Positions 53,665 through 63,445 of a DNA stretch of 64,000 nucleotides are shown one piece after another. The DNA is from Micromonospora echinaurantiaca (GTDB lineage: Bacteria; Actinomycetota; Actinomycetes; Mycobacteriales; Micromonosporaceae), in contig NZ_LT607750.1 of assembly GCF_900090235.1 (NCBI RefSeq), positions 4,951,001 to 5,015,000 on the forward strand, written 5' to 3'. How positions within the stretch are numbered: position 1 is the stretch's first letter; each line of letters opens with the position of its first letter. The notes beneath the pieces are model-generated. The model was not told where the DNA came from, searched no databases, and was given only the letters and a program-made list of their open reading frames with translations. The position numbers and the translations under genes are program-made.

Positions 53665-55485
53665 ATGACCGACGGCCCCCGTGCAGAGCGCATCCCGCGC
53701 TCCCTGCCGATCACGGCGCTGGCCGACCCCGGCCGGCTGCGTTCGCTGGACGAGACCGGGCTGGGGCCGGCGGCGGACGAGGCGTTCGACCGGTTCGCCC
53801 GGCTGGTCGGTGACCTGCTCGACGTGCCGGTGGCGCTGGTCTCGCTGGTCGCCGCCGACCGGCAGTTCTTTCCCGGGGCGGTCGGCCTGCCGGAGCCCTG
53901 GGCCGCGCTGCGGCAGACGCCGCTGAGCCACTCGTTCTGCCAGCACGTGGTCGACCTCGAGGCGCCGATGGTGCTGCCGGACGCCCGGCTCGATCCCCGG
54001 GTGCGGGACAACCTGGCGGTGCCCGACCTGGGCGTGGTCGCGTACGCCGGGATGCCGCTGACCGACCTGCGCGGCCGGGTGCTCGGCGCGCTCTGCGCCA
54101 TCGACAGCAAACCGCGCGCCTGGACCGCCGACCAGCTGCGTACGCTCGCCGACCTGGCCGCCGCCTGCTCGTCCGAGCTGCGGCTGCGGATCGCGCTGGA
54201 CGGCGCCGAGCAGGCCAAGCGGCGGGCGGAGGAGGCGCACGCCCGGCTGGAGATGCTGGCCGGGTTGAGCGAGACGCTGGCCGGCACGCTGGAGGTGTCC
54301 GCCGCGCTGCGCCGGCTCGGCGCCACCATGGTGCCGCTGCTGGCCGACTGGTGCCTGGTGACGCTGGTCGGGCCGGACGGCTCGCCGTACGAGGTGGCCA
54401 CCACCCACCGGGACCCGGCCCACGCCGCCGACGTGGCCCGCTTCGCCGAGCTGATGCGCACCCGGCTCAGCCCGGAGTCGATCACCCGCGCGGTGCTGCG
54501 GACCGGCCGGCCGGTGCTGGGCGGCACCGGCGGCCTCGCGGACGTCCGGCGCGGCAGCATCGGCCCGGAGATGCCGGAGATCGCCGCCCGGGTCGGCTTC
54601 GCCTCGCACCTGACCGTGCCGGTCGCCGACACCGGACGCGGCCGGGTGCTGGGCACCATCACCCTGGTCAACGGGCCGGGGCGGCGGAGCTTCGACGACG
54701 GCGACCTGCTCACCGCGCTGGACGTCGGCCGCCGCGCCGGGCAGGCGATCGGCAACAGCTCGATCTACGGCGAGCAGCGCCACGTCGCGCACGTCCTGCA
54801 ACACAGCATGCTGCCGCGACTGCCGAAGACCCGGGACCTGGAGCTGGCCGCCCGGTACCAGCCGGCGGCCGACCGGGTGGAGGTCGGCGGCGACTGGTAC
54901 GACGCGTTCGTCCAGCCCGGCGGGGACCTCGTCGCGGCCATCGGAGACGTCGCCGGCCACGACATCGAGGCGGCGGCGACCATGGGACAGCTGCGCAACC
55001 TGGTCCGGGGCAACGCCTTCGGCCGGCCGTACGCCCCCGGCGAGCTGATGACCCACCTGGACGAGGTGATCCGCGGACTGGGCATCCCCGCCGCCGCCAC
55101 CGCCACCCTGCTCCGGCTGCGCCGCGACGGCGCGGGCGGCTGGTCGGTCAGCTGGTGCAACGCCGGGCACCCGGCCCCGCTGATGGTGCGGGCCGACGGG
55201 ACGGTCCGGCCGCTCGCCGGGCGGCCGGAGCCGCTGCTCGGGCTGGCCCGGCCGGTGCCCCGCACCACCCGGACCACCGACCTCGCCGCGGGCGACACCC
55301 TGCTGCTCTACACCGACGGGCTGGTGGAACGCCGGGACCGGTCCATCGACCACGGCACGTCGGAGCTGCTCGACCGGCTGGCCGACCTCCACGCCCTGCC
55401 GCTGGCCGAACTCTGCGACCTGCTGCTGGCCGGCGCCGACAGCCGGGAGGACGACGTCGCGCTGCTCGCCGTCCGGGCCCGCTGA
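53665..55485 (+). CDS. GAF-GAF-SpoIIE (PP2C-type) serine phosphatase
   Basis: The 606-residue protein has two GAF domains (~25-190 and ~205-365; the first with FCQHVVDLEAPMVLPDARLD) and a C-terminal SpoIIE/PP2C domain (~385-605). Metal and catalytic residues are visible in GGDWYDAF, IGDVAGHDIEAAATMG, LLLYTDGLVERRD and REDDVALLAVR. Such phosphatases usually dephosphorylate anti-sigma-factor antagonists in response to a GAF ligand or redox signal. No anti-sigma or STAS partner gene is adjacent, so targets are encoded elsewhere. Confidence 0.93.
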   Translation: MTDGPRAERIPRSLPITALADPGRLRSLDETGLGPAADEAFDRFARLVGDLLDVPVALVSLVAADRQFFPGAVGLPEPWAALRQTPLSHSFCQHVVDLEAPMVLPDARLDPRVRDNLAVPDLGVVAYAGMPLTDLRGRVLGALCAIDSKPRAWTADQLRTLADLAAACSSELRLRIALDGAEQAKRRAEEAHARLEMLAGLSETLAGTLEVSAALRRLGATMVPLLADWCLVTLVGPDGSPYEVATTHRDPAHAADVARFAELMRTRLSPESITRAVLRTGRPVLGGTGGLADVRRGSIGPEMPEIAARVGFASHLTVPVADTGRGRVLGTITLVNGPGRRSFDDGDLLTALDVGRRAGQAIGNSSIYGEQRHVAHVLQHSMLPRLPKTRDLELAARYQPAADRVEVGGDWYDAFVQPGGDLVAAIGDVAGHDIEAAATMGQLRNLVRGNAFGRPYAPGELMTHLDEVIRGLGIPAAATATLLRLRRDGAGGWSVSWCNAGHPAPLMVRADGTVRPLAGRPEPLLGLARPVPRTTRTTDLAAGDTLLLYTDGLVERRDRSIDHGTSELLDRLADLHALPLAELCDLLLAGADSREDDVALLAVRAR

Positions 55486-55601
55486 CCGCGCGCCCGTTCG
55501 AGCCGGGGCGAACCGGACTCGCTGGGGCACCCCGGCGGCGCCCGCCTCGACCGCGCACCGCGGGTCGGCTCCGTCGGGCCGGTTTCCGGGCGCCAGCGGG
55601 C

Positions 55602-55607
55602 TAACCT
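55602..55607 (+). promoter_or_regulatory. Putative -10 box for a leaderless sugar-dehydrogenase mRNA
   Basis: TAACCT lies 7 nt before the GTG at 55615 and no Shine-Dalgarno is present. Confidence 0.45.
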
Positions 55608-55614
55608 TGGGCCG

Positions 55615-56790
55615 GTGAGCGCCCGTCCCCCGTACCCCCGCACCCGCCGCCTCCGGGCGGCCATCGCGGCGCCGTGCGCGGCGCTGCTGCTGGCGGCGAC
55701 CGGCTGCAGCTTCGGCGAGCCGGAACCCGACCCGGCCGGCGAGCCACCCAACCTGCCGACCCCCTCGGCGACGGCCAGCCCCGGCGGGGCCGGCCAGCAG
55801 GTGGTCACCACCGTGCTGGCCAAAGGGCTGCGGGTGCCCTGGGGCATCGCCTTCCTGCCCGACGGCGGCGCGCTGGTCACCGAGCGGGACACCGCCCGGA
55901 TCCTCAAGGTCGGCCCCGAGTCGGGGCCGGACGGGCTGAAGGTCACCGCGGTGCAGACCATCGCCGACGTGGCCGCCGCCGGCGAGGGCGGGCTGATGGG
56001 GATCGCCGTCTCCCCCGACTACGCCAAGGACCGGGCGGTCTTCGTCTACTACACCACCGAGCGGGACAACCGGATCGCCCGGCTGCGGCTCGGCGAGGAA
56101 CCGACCCCGATCCTGACCGGCATTCCCAAGGCCGGCATCCACAACGGCGGCGGCCTCGCCTTCGGCCCGGACGGGCGGCTCTACGCCAGCACCGGCGACG
56201 CGGGTGACCGGCCGCAGTCGCAGGACCCGAAGCGGCTCGGCGGCAAGATCCTGCGGATCACCGCCGACGGCAAGCCGGCACCCGGCAACCCGTACCCCAA
56301 CTCCCCCGTCTGGTCGATCGGCCACCGCAACGTGCAGGGCCTGGCCTGGGACGCCGGCAAGCGGATGTACGCGGTGGAGTTCGGCCAGAACACCTGGGAC
56401 GAGATCAACGAGATCACCAAGGGCCGCAACTACGGGTGGCCGCAGGTCGAGGGGCGCGAGGACGACAAGCGCTTCGTCAACCCGGTCGTCCAGTGGCCCA
56501 CCTCGGACGCGTCCTGCTCGGGAATGGCGGCGGTCGACCGGTTGTTGGTCACCGGGTGTCTGCGGGGCAAGCGGCTCTGGCTGGTCGAGCTGACCGACAC
56601 CGGCACCGTCCTCGGCCAGCCGCGGGAGCTGCTGACCAACCGGTACGGCCGGCTCCGGGCGGTGGTCGCCGCGCCGGACGGCTCGCTCTGGGTGAGCACC
56701 TCCAACCACGACGGGCGGGGCGACCCGGCGCCCGAGGACGACCGGCTGCTGCGGTTGGTCTTCGCCGACGGCGGGGCCGGCCGAAGCTGA
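55615..56790 (+). CDS. PQQ-dependent sugar dehydrogenase-like lipoprotein
   Basis: The 391-residue protein has a lipoprotein signal (lipobox LAATGC, Cys at about residue 31), a Pro/Ser/Thr linker and a six-bladed glucose/sorbosone dehydrogenase-type propeller: VPWGIAFLPDGGALVTERD, HNGGGLAFGPDGRLYASTGDAGD, GHRNVQGLAWD and EFGQNTWDEINEI. It should act outside the membrane. Many actinobacterial members are annotated as PQQ enzymes although the organisms lack PQQ synthesis genes; substrate and cofactor are unproven. Confidence 0.9.
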   Translation: MSARPPYPRTRRLRAAIAAPCAALLLAATGCSFGEPEPDPAGEPPNLPTPSATASPGGAGQQVVTTVLAKGLRVPWGIAFLPDGGALVTERDTARILKVGPESGPDGLKVTAVQTIADVAAAGEGGLMGIAVSPDYAKDRAVFVYYTTERDNRIARLRLGEEPTPILTGIPKAGIHNGGGLAFGPDGRLYASTGDAGDRPQSQDPKRLGGKILRITADGKPAPGNPYPNSPVWSIGHRNVQGLAWDAGKRMYAVEFGQNTWDEINEITKGRNYGWPQVEGREDDKRFVNPVVQWPTSDASCSGMAAVDRLLVTGCLRGKRLWLVELTDTGTVLGQPRELLTNRYGRLRAVVAAPDGSLWVSTSNHDGRGDPAPEDDRLLRLVFADGGAGRS

Positions 56791-56839
56791 CGGCAACCGC
56801 GGGTTTGTCAAGATCCTTCACTGGGCAGGTCGGTAACAC

Positions 56840-58417
56840 ATGGATGGGCAGCAGAACGAGCAGCACGGCGACGGCGGCGAGGAGACTCCGGTGACCGGCC
56901 ACGCCCCCGACGTGCCGTTCGGCGCGCGCCCGCGCTCCCGGCCCGACTGGCGCCGGCCGCTGCGCCGGCTGGGGGTGACCCTGGCCGTGCTGGTCGTCAC
57001 CCTGGTCGGAGTGGTGGTCGGGGTGCTGGCCGGCGGGCAGGTAGGCACCGACATCGGGCCGTTCCACGCCGACCTGCGGGTGTCCCCGGCGGTCAGCGGC
57101 GGCACCACCGTCGACATCCCGCCGTTGGGCGCGCTCCTGCTGGACAGCCACGACGGGCCGACCCACCTGACCGTGGAGCTGGGCGCGCTCGACCAGGGGC
57201 GCACCGAGGCGCTGCTCGACGACCCGGCGAGCATCAACCGGGCGAGCCAGTCGGCCGTCGACGACGTCCGCGAGGGAGTGATGCGGCTCGGCCTGCGTAC
57301 CGTCGCCTCGGCCGTGCTGGTCACCCTGGTGCTGGCGCTGCTGGTGTTCCGGAACACCCGGCGGGCGGCCTGGGCCGGCACGCTGGCGTTGCTGGTCACC
57401 GCCGGCAGCCTCGGCACCGCCGCGGCCACCCTGCGCCCGCAGTCGATCGAGGAGCCCCGCTACGAGGGGCTGCTGGTCAACGCTCCGGCGATCGTCGGCG
57501 ACGCGCGCCGGATCGCCAACGACTACACCCGCTACGCCGAACAGCTCCAGCGGCTCGTCGGCAACGTCAGCCAGCTCTACACCACGGTGTCGGCGCTGCC
57601 GGTCTACGAGCCCGAGCCGGACACCACCCGGGTGCTGCACGTCTCCGACATGCACCTCAACCCGACCGGCTGGCAGCTGATCCGCACCGTGGTGGAGCAG
57701 TTCGGCATCGACGTGGTGATCGACACGGGCGACATCACCGACTGGGGCAGCGAGCCGGAGGCCAACTACGTCGGCTCGATCGGGCTGCTCAAGAAGCCGT
57801 ACGTCTTCATCCGGGGCAACCACGACTCGGGCCGGACGGCGGCCGCGGTGGCCCGCCAGCCGAACGCGATCGTGCTGAACAACAGCACCACGACGGTCGC
57901 CGGGCTCACCATCGCCGGCATCGGCGACCCGCGCTTCACGCCGGACAAGAACACCTCGCCGGCCGGCAGCGGCCTCACCAAGCAGGTCGCCGACCAGGTG
58001 ATCGGCGCCGGCGAGCAGCTGGCGGCGACGGTACGCAGCTCGCCGCGGCCGGTGAACATCGCGCTGGTGCACGACCCGGCCTCGGCGGGCCCGCTCTCCG
58101 GGACCTGCCCGCTGGTGCTCGCCGGGCACACCCACAACCGGCAGGTGTCGAAGCTGCCGGAGGTGGCCGGGCAGATGCCGACCCAGCTGATGGTGCAGGG
58201 CTCGACCGGCGGCGCCGGGCTGCGTGGCCTGGAGGGCGAGAAGCCGACCCCGCTGACCATGAGCGTGCTCTACTTCGACAAGGACAAGCTGCTCCAGGCG
58301 TACGACGACATCACCGTGGGCGGCACCGGCCAGGCCCAGGTGAACTTGGAACGGCACATCGTGGAGGACCCGAAGGCCGGCGCCCCGGTCCCGGTCACCC
58401 CCACCCCGACCCGCTGA
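56840..58417 (+). CDS. Membrane-anchored metallophosphoesterase
   Basis: The 525-residue protein has three membrane segments (residues ~48-66, ~155-172 and ~178-196) with a 90-residue extracellular beta-like region between the first two, then a calcineurin-like phosphoesterase domain (~260-500). Metal ligands are intact: SDMHLN, DTGDITDWG, RGNHDS, VHDPA and AGHTHN. The domain is on the side opposite the short extracellular loop or outside, depending on topology. Substrate unknown. Confidence 0.9.
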   Translation: MDGQQNEQHGDGGEETPVTGHAPDVPFGARPRSRPDWRRPLRRLGVTLAVLVVTLVGVVVGVLAGGQVGTDIGPFHADLRVSPAVSGGTTVDIPPLGALLLDSHDGPTHLTVELGALDQGRTEALLDDPASINRASQSAVDDVREGVMRLGLRTVASAVLVTLVLALLVFRNTRRAAWAGTLALLVTAGSLGTAAATLRPQSIEEPRYEGLLVNAPAIVGDARRIANDYTRYAEQLQRLVGNVSQLYTTVSALPVYEPEPDTTRVLHVSDMHLNPTGWQLIRTVVEQFGIDVVIDTGDITDWGSEPEANYVGSIGLLKKPYVFIRGNHDSGRTAAAVARQPNAIVLNNSTTTVAGLTIAGIGDPRFTPDKNTSPAGSGLTKQVADQVIGAGEQLAATVRSSPRPVNIALVHDPASAGPLSGTCPLVLAGHTHNRQVSKLPEVAGQMPTQLMVQGSTGGAGLRGLEGEKPTPLTMSVLYFDKDKLLQAYDDITVGGTGQAQVNLERHIVEDPKAGAPVPVTPTPTR

Positions 58418-58520
58418 TCCGGGCCGCCGAGACCTGCGGGGCGACCGCGCGGCCCGGCGACCCGGCGGCCCGGCGGCTCGCGGAGACCCGAGGCCGGAGC
58501 GAGGGCTGGCCAGCCTGCGG

Positions 58521-60878
58521 TCAGCGCAGGGCGAGGGCGGCCAGGGCGGCGTTGACGATGCTGCCGGGCAACAGGTCGTGCAGCTCGTACAGCTCGCCGA
58601 CGCTGCCGGACTGACCGAACTCGTCCACCCCGAGCGGCACCGCCGGGGCGCCGAGCGCCGAGCCGAGCCAGGCCATCGCGTGCGACGCGGCGTCGTGCAC
58701 GGTCACCACCGGCACCCGGTCGGCGAAGGCGGTGCGCAACGCGCCCGGCACGCTCGGCACTGTCGCGGTGCGGACGCCCTGGCGCAGGGTGCGCTGCCAG
58801 GCCCGGTAGAGCCGGTCCAGGCTGGTCACGTCCACCACGTGGGCGGCGATGCCCTCGTCGGCCAGCTCCGCCGCCGCCGCCAGCACCTCGGGCAGCACCG
58901 CGCCGGACGCGGCCAGCTGCACCACCGGCGCGTCCGCCAGGTGCGGGTACGCCTGGTGCGCGTCGACCAGCCGGTACGCCCCGGCGACCGCCTGCCGGCG
59001 CAGCACCGCGTCGCCCAGCCGGGCCCGGGCCGCCTCGAAGGGCGCCTGGTCGATCGGGCGGGTGCTGAGCCGGAAGTAGTACGCCCCGTCCTCGGCCGGC
59101 GCGGCGGTGGCCGACGGGCTCGCCCCGCCGGCGATCTGACCCAGCGCGTCGCAGAGCAGCCAGTCCAGGGTGGCCGCGTACGCGGGCTCGACGAAGGTCA
59201 CGCCGGGCAGCTCCAGCCCCACCGAGGCGGTGATGGTGGACTGGTGGGCGCCGCCCTCCGGGGCGAGGGTGATCCCGGACGGAGTGCCGGCGACCACGAA
59301 CCGGGAGCCGGAGTAGGTGCCGTACAGGAAGGCGTCCAGGCCGCGCAGCACGAACGGGTCGTAGACCGTGCCGACCGGCAGCAGCGGCTGGCCGGACAGG
59401 TCCCAGGCGAGGCCGAGCTGGCCGAGCAGCAGGAACAGGTTCATCTCCGAGATGCCCAGCTCGATGTGCTGGCCGGCGGGGCTCTCGGTCCAGCGCAGCA
59501 TCCGGTCCTCGGTCCAGGAGCGCTGCTCGGTCGGGGCGAACACCCCGGTCTTGTTGATGAACCCGGCGAGGTTGGTCGAGGTGGCCACGTCCGGGGCGGT
59601 GGTCACCAGGTACTTCCCGACCTCGGGGTCGCGGGCCAGGTCCACCAGCACCCGGCCGAAGACCTCCTGGGTGGAGATCGGCTTGGTGGCGCGTACCCGG
59701 GTGGTCTCCGGGACGGTGACGCCCAGCGCCCGCTGCCGCGGCGGGCGGGACAGCGCCTCCCGGCGCTCGCCGGCCCGGATGCCGGCCGGAGACGCCGGGT
59801 CGAGGCGGTCCCACTCGGTCTCCGGCGCCAACCCGTGCGCGGCGCGCAGCGTGCCGACCTGCTCGGTGGTGAGCAGCGCCGAGTGGTTGCGCGGGTTGCC
59901 GGCGATCGGCAGCCCCCAGCCCTTCACCGTGTACGCGAAGACCACGCTGGGCCGGTCGGTGACCGCGTCGCACTGGGCGTACGCGTCGAGCAGCGCCGCC
60001 ATGTCGTGCCCGCCGAGGTCGGTGACCAGCGGCCCCAGTTCCTCGTCGGGGATGTCGCCGATGAACTCCGCGATGCCGGCCGGCGCGCCGTCGAGGAACT
60101 GCTTACGCAACGCCGGGCCGGCCAGCCCGAACAGCGACTGGTACTGCTCGTTGGGCATCGCGTCGATCCAGGACCGCAGCGCCGCGCCGCCCGGGCGGGC
60201 GTACGCCTCGGCGAGCTTGCGGCCGTACTTGACCTCGACGACGTGCCAGCCGGCCGCCTCGAACTGGCCACGCCACTGGTTGATCCGCACCCCGGGGACG
60301 ACCCGGTCCAGCGACTGGCGGTTGAAGTCGACCAGCCACATGACGTTGCCCAGCCCGGTGGTGGCCGGGTCGGCGACCGCCTCCCAGATGTTCCCCTCGT
60401 CCAACTCGGCGTCGCCGATCAGCGCGATGAACCGGGACCGCGGGCGCGGCCCGAAGTGCGCGTCCACGTAGCGCCGGGTGGCGGCGGCGAACAGCGGCGC
60501 CGCCGCGCCGAGCCCGACCGAGCCGGTGGAGAAGTCCACCCCGTCCGGGTCCTTGGTGCGCGACGGGTACGACTGGAGGCCGCCCCGGGCCCGCAGCTGC
60601 GTCAGGTACGACCGGTCCAGGTTGCCGAGCAGGTACTGGATGGCGTGGAACACCGGCGACGCGTGCGGCTTGACCGCCACCCGGTCCTCGGCGTCCAGGT
60701 GCGCGAACCAGAGCGCGGTCATCGCGGTGACCAGCGACGCGCTGGACGCCTGGTGCCCGCCCACCTTCACCCCGTCGCCGGTGTCGCGGTCGTGGTTGGC
60801 CGCGTCGACGATCCGGGTGGCGAGCCAGAGCACCCGCCGCTGGATCTCGTCGAGGACGTCGAGGTCGTGCTGGTTCAC
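58521..60878 (-). CDS. AceE-like homodimeric pyruvate dehydrogenase E1 / transketolase-like protein
   Basis: The 785-residue ThDP enzyme has the E1/transketolase layout: VKVGGHQASSASLVTAMTAL, AVKPHASPVFHAIQYLLG, the ThDP segment IGDAELDEGNIWEAV with downstream FNRQSLD, and a pyrimidine-binding domain (ELGISEMNLFLLLGQLGL). It is about 100 residues shorter than standard AceE and reads GDA where GDG is usual. No E2 or E3 gene is near. It may act on another 2-oxo acid. GTG 60878 has GGAG upstream. Confidence 0.85.
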   Translation of the reverse strand: MNQHDLDVLDEIQRRVLWLATRIVDAANHDRDTGDGVKVGGHQASSASLVTAMTALWFAHLDAEDRVAVKPHASPVFHAIQYLLGNLDRSYLTQLRARGGLQSYPSRTKDPDGVDFSTGSVGLGAAAPLFAAATRRYVDAHFGPRPRSRFIALIGDAELDEGNIWEAVADPATTGLGNVMWLVDFNRQSLDRVVPGVRINQWRGQFEAAGWHVVEVKYGRKLAEAYARPGGAALRSWIDAMPNEQYQSLFGLAGPALRKQFLDGAPAGIAEFIGDIPDEELGPLVTDLGGHDMAALLDAYAQCDAVTDRPSVVFAYTVKGWGLPIAGNPRNHSALLTTEQVGTLRAAHGLAPETEWDRLDPASPAGIRAGERREALSRPPRQRALGVTVPETTRVRATKPISTQEVFGRVLVDLARDPEVGKYLVTTAPDVATSTNLAGFINKTGVFAPTEQRSWTEDRMLRWTESPAGQHIELGISEMNLFLLLGQLGLAWDLSGQPLLPVGTVYDPFVLRGLDAFLYGTYSGSRFVVAGTPSGITLAPEGGAHQSTITASVGLELPGVTFVEPAYAATLDWLLCDALGQIAGGASPSATAAPAEDGAYYFRLSTRPIDQAPFEAARARLGDAVLRRQAVAGAYRLVDAHQAYPHLADAPVVQLAASGAVLPEVLAAAAELADEGIAAHVVDVTSLDRLYRAWQRTLRQGVRTATVPSVPGALRTAFADRVPVVTVHDAASHAMAWLGSALGAPAVPLGVDEFGQSGSVGELYELHDLLPGSIVNAALAALALR

Positions 60879-60954
60879 GGTGGCTCCATCCGGGCGTCGC
60901 CGTTGACGCCCTGCCGAGGGGTGGCGCGGATCGCGCGCGTTGCGGAAGTCGGCG

Positions 60955-60990
60955 GGACGGGCCGCCACCGGTCCCGGCGGCGGCCCGTCC
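60955..60990 (-). terminator. Terminator after gatB
   Basis: A 12-bp perfect stem (60955-60966 with 60979-60990) with a 12-nt loop that contains its own ACCGGT palindrome, 10 bp beyond the gatB stop. Confidence 0.7.
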
Positions 60991-60999
60991 GCGGGTGGT

Positions 61000-62502
61000 T
61001 CAGCCCTGGACGCCGAGGCGCGCCAGGATCAGCTCGCGGACCGTCTTCGCGTCCGCCTGGCCGCCGGTGGCCTTCATGACCGCGCCGACGAGCGCGCCGG
61101 CCGCGGCGACCTTGCCGCTGCGTACCTTTTCGGCGATCGCCGGGTTGGCGGCGATCGCCTCGTCCACGGCGGCGGTGAGCGCGCCGGTGTCCGAGACGAC
61201 CTCCAGGTTGCGGTTGGTCATGATCTCGGTCGGCGAGCCCTCGCCGGCCACCACGCCCTCCAGCACGACCCGGGCCAGCTTGTCGTTGAGCTTGCCGGCG
61301 TCGACCAGGCCCTGCAGCTCGGCGACCTGCGCCGGGGTGGCCCCGACGTCGGCCAGCTCCACGCCGGTCTCGTTGGCCCGCCGGGACAGCTCGCCCAGCC
61401 ACCACTTGCGGGCGGCGGCCGGGCTGGCCCCGGCGGCCACGGTCTGCTCGATCAGCTCGACCGCGCCGGCGTTGAGCACCGACTGCATGTCCAGGTCGGA
61501 CAGGCCCCACTGCTCCTGCAGCCGGCGCCGGTGCAGCCGGGGCAGCTCCGGCAGGGCGGCCTTCAGCTCGACGACCCAGGCCGGGTCCGGCGCGAGCGGC
61601 ACCAGGTCCGGCTCCGGGAAGTATCGGTAGTCGGTGGCGGTCTCCTTGGACCGGCCGGGCGTGGTGTCGCCGGTGTCCTCGTGGAAGTGCCGGGTCTCCT
61701 GGGTGATCCGGCCACCCGCGTCGAGCACGGACGCCTGCCGGATGATCTCCGACCGGACGGCCCGCTCGACCGACCGCAGCGAGTTGACGTTCTTGGTCTC
61801 GGTGCGGGTGCCCCACTCCTGCCCCGGCAGGTTGAGGGAGGTGTTGACGTCGCAGCGCAGCGACCCCTCCTCCATCCGCACGTCGGACACGCCCAGCGAG
61901 CGGATCACGTCACGCAGCTCGGTGACGTACGCCCGGGCCACCTCGGGGGCGAGCGCGCCGGTGCCGGCGACCGGCTTGGTGACGATCTCGACCAGCGGGA
62001 TGCCGGCGCGGTTGTAGTCGACCAGCGACTCGGTCGCGCCGTGGATCCGGCCGGTGGCGCCGCCGACGTGCAGCGTCTTGCCGGTGTCCTCCTCCAGGTG
62101 CACCCGCTCGATGCCGATCCGCACCAGCTCGCCGTTCACCTCGACGTCCAGGTAGCCGTCGACGCAGAGCGGCTCGTCGTACTGGCTGATCTGGAAGTTC
62201 TTCGGCATGTCCGGGTAGAAGTAGTTCTTCCGGGCGAACCGGCACCACTCGGCGATGGAGCAGTTCAGCGCCAGGCCGATCCGGATGGTCGCCTCGATCG
62301 CCGCCTTGTTGGCCACCGGCAGCGAGCCGGGCAGGCCCAGGCAGACCGGGCAGACCCGGGTGTTCGGCGCGCCGCCGAAGTCGGTCGGGCAGCCGCAGAA
62401 CATCTTGGTGTTCGTGCCCAGCTCGACGTGGGTCTCCAGGCCGATCACCGGCTCATAACGCTCGACAACCTCGTCGTACGACGGCAGGACGATCGTGCTC
62501 AT
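61000..62502 (-). CDS. gatB: Aspartyl/glutamyl-tRNA amidotransferase subunit B
   Basis: GatB phosphorylates and transfers ammonia to Glu-tRNA(Gln) or Asp-tRNA(Asn). The 500-residue protein starts [20 protein letters not shown] and has the zinc ribbon with CGCPTDFG and [25 protein letters not shown], and a C-terminal YqeY-like tRNA domain ([20 protein letters not shown]). GGAG precedes ATG 62502. gatC and gatA are not adjacent; an ABC transporter lies upstream on the same strand. Together with tRNA-Gln this fits the indirect Gln-tRNA route. Confidence 0.96.
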   Translation of the reverse strand: MSTIVLPSYDEVVERYEPVIGLETHVELGTNTKMFCGCPTDFGGAPNTRVCPVCLGLPGSLPVANKAAIEATIRIGLALNCSIAEWCRFARKNYFYPDMPKNFQISQYDEPLCVDGYLDVEVNGELVRIGIERVHLEEDTGKTLHVGGATGRIHGATESLVDYNRAGIPLVEIVTKPVAGTGALAPEVARAYVTELRDVIRSLGVSDVRMEEGSLRCDVNTSLNLPGQEWGTRTETKNVNSLRSVERAVRSEIIRQASVLDAGGRITQETRHFHEDTGDTTPGRSKETATDYRYFPEPDLVPLAPDPAWVVELKAALPELPRLHRRRLQEQWGLSDLDMQSVLNAGAVELIEQTVAAGASPAAARKWWLGELSRRANETGVELADVGATPAQVAELQGLVDAGKLNDKLARVVLEGVVAGEGSPTEIMTNRNLEVVSDTGALTAAVDEAIAANPAIAEKVRSGKVAAAGALVGAVMKATGGQADAKTVRELILARLGVQG

Positions 62503-62677
62503 CGGTACTCCAGCTCTCGACACCCGGACAGACCCGACCAAGCCTAGTGGCTGGTCCGGCCCGACCTCGCGCGGGATTGTCCGACGCCCGGAATATCGCG
62601 TATCACCGGCTCGGGCACGAAGTGGGCTGGCGGTGCGGCGACGATCGCGCGGGGCGCGCCCGCCCACCCGGTGGCGC

Positions 62678-63445
62678 TCACGCGTCGCGTCGATTCAGCA
62701 CCAGGTAGCCGCCGACGAGGGCGGCGGCGGCCCAGAGCGCGAGGATGCCCAGTCCGGCCCAGGGGCCGTACGCGCGGGCCCAGCGCGGATCGTCCGGCGG
62801 CCCGGCCAGGTGCATGATCACCCAGCCGGCCTGGTCCGGCAGGAACTGCGTCACGGTCTTCAGCTTCGGGATGTTGCCGAGCCCCTGCCCACCGAGGAAG
62901 AGCAGCGGGATCAGGATCCCGAGCGACAGCGCCGAACTGCGCAGCATCGTCGCCACCCCCATGGCGAACACACAGATCAGCGTCAGATAGAGCCACGCGC
63001 CGACGATCGCCTGCGGCACCCCGTCCGCGCCGAGGGTCGTACCGCGCGGGCCGAGCGCCGCCTGCGCCACGACGAAGGTGGCCAGCACGGTGACCAGCGA
63101 GACGCCCGCGACCAGCAGCGCGCCGGCGAGCACCTTGCCGCCGTAGAACACGCCCCGGCGGGGTACCGCCGCCAGCGACGTGCGGATCGTGCCGGAGCCG
63201 TACTCAGCGCCGACCACGAGCACCGCGAACGCCACCAGCGCGAGTTGGCCGAGGGTGAGGCTGTAGAACGTGGCGAAGAGCGGGTCGAAGTATGCCGATC
63301 CGGTGGGCGAAGGCTTGCGGAAGCTGAGCCCGAACAGGGCGGCGAGGCCGACGCAGAGGGTGAAGCCCAGCAGGAGAAGCCAGCCGGTCGACCGGACAGT
63401 CCGTATCTTGGTCCATTCGGAGGTGAGGACTGCCCCGGCGCTCAT
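62678..63445 (-). CDS. ABC-2 type transporter permease
   Basis: The 255-residue protein has six membrane segments of the ABC-2 type ([41 protein letters not shown]). It forms an exporter with the ATPase encoded just upstream; the ATG overlaps that stop by 4 bp (ATGA). Substrate unknown; such pairs often export lipids, peptides or drugs. Confidence 0.92.
   Translation of the reverse strand: MSAGAVLTSEWTKIRTVRSTGWLLLLGFTLCVGLAALFGLSFRKPSPTGSAYFDPLFATFYSLTLGQLALVAFAVLVVGAEYGSGTIRTSLAAVPRRGVFYGGKVLAGALLVAGVSLVTVLATFVVAQAALGPRGTTLGADGVPQAIVGAWLYLTLICVFAMGVATMLRSSALSLGILIPLLFLGGQGLGNIPKLKTVTQFLPDQAGWVIMHLAGPPDDPRWARAYGPWAGLGILALWAAAALVGGYLVLNRRDA

Noticed and set aside
52513..56811. 1432-codon minus-strand frame extending the hydroxyacid dehydrogenase N-terminally
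   Set aside because: Only the last 308 residues match a family; the rest is antisense to the SpoIIE phosphatase and sugar dehydrogenase genes.
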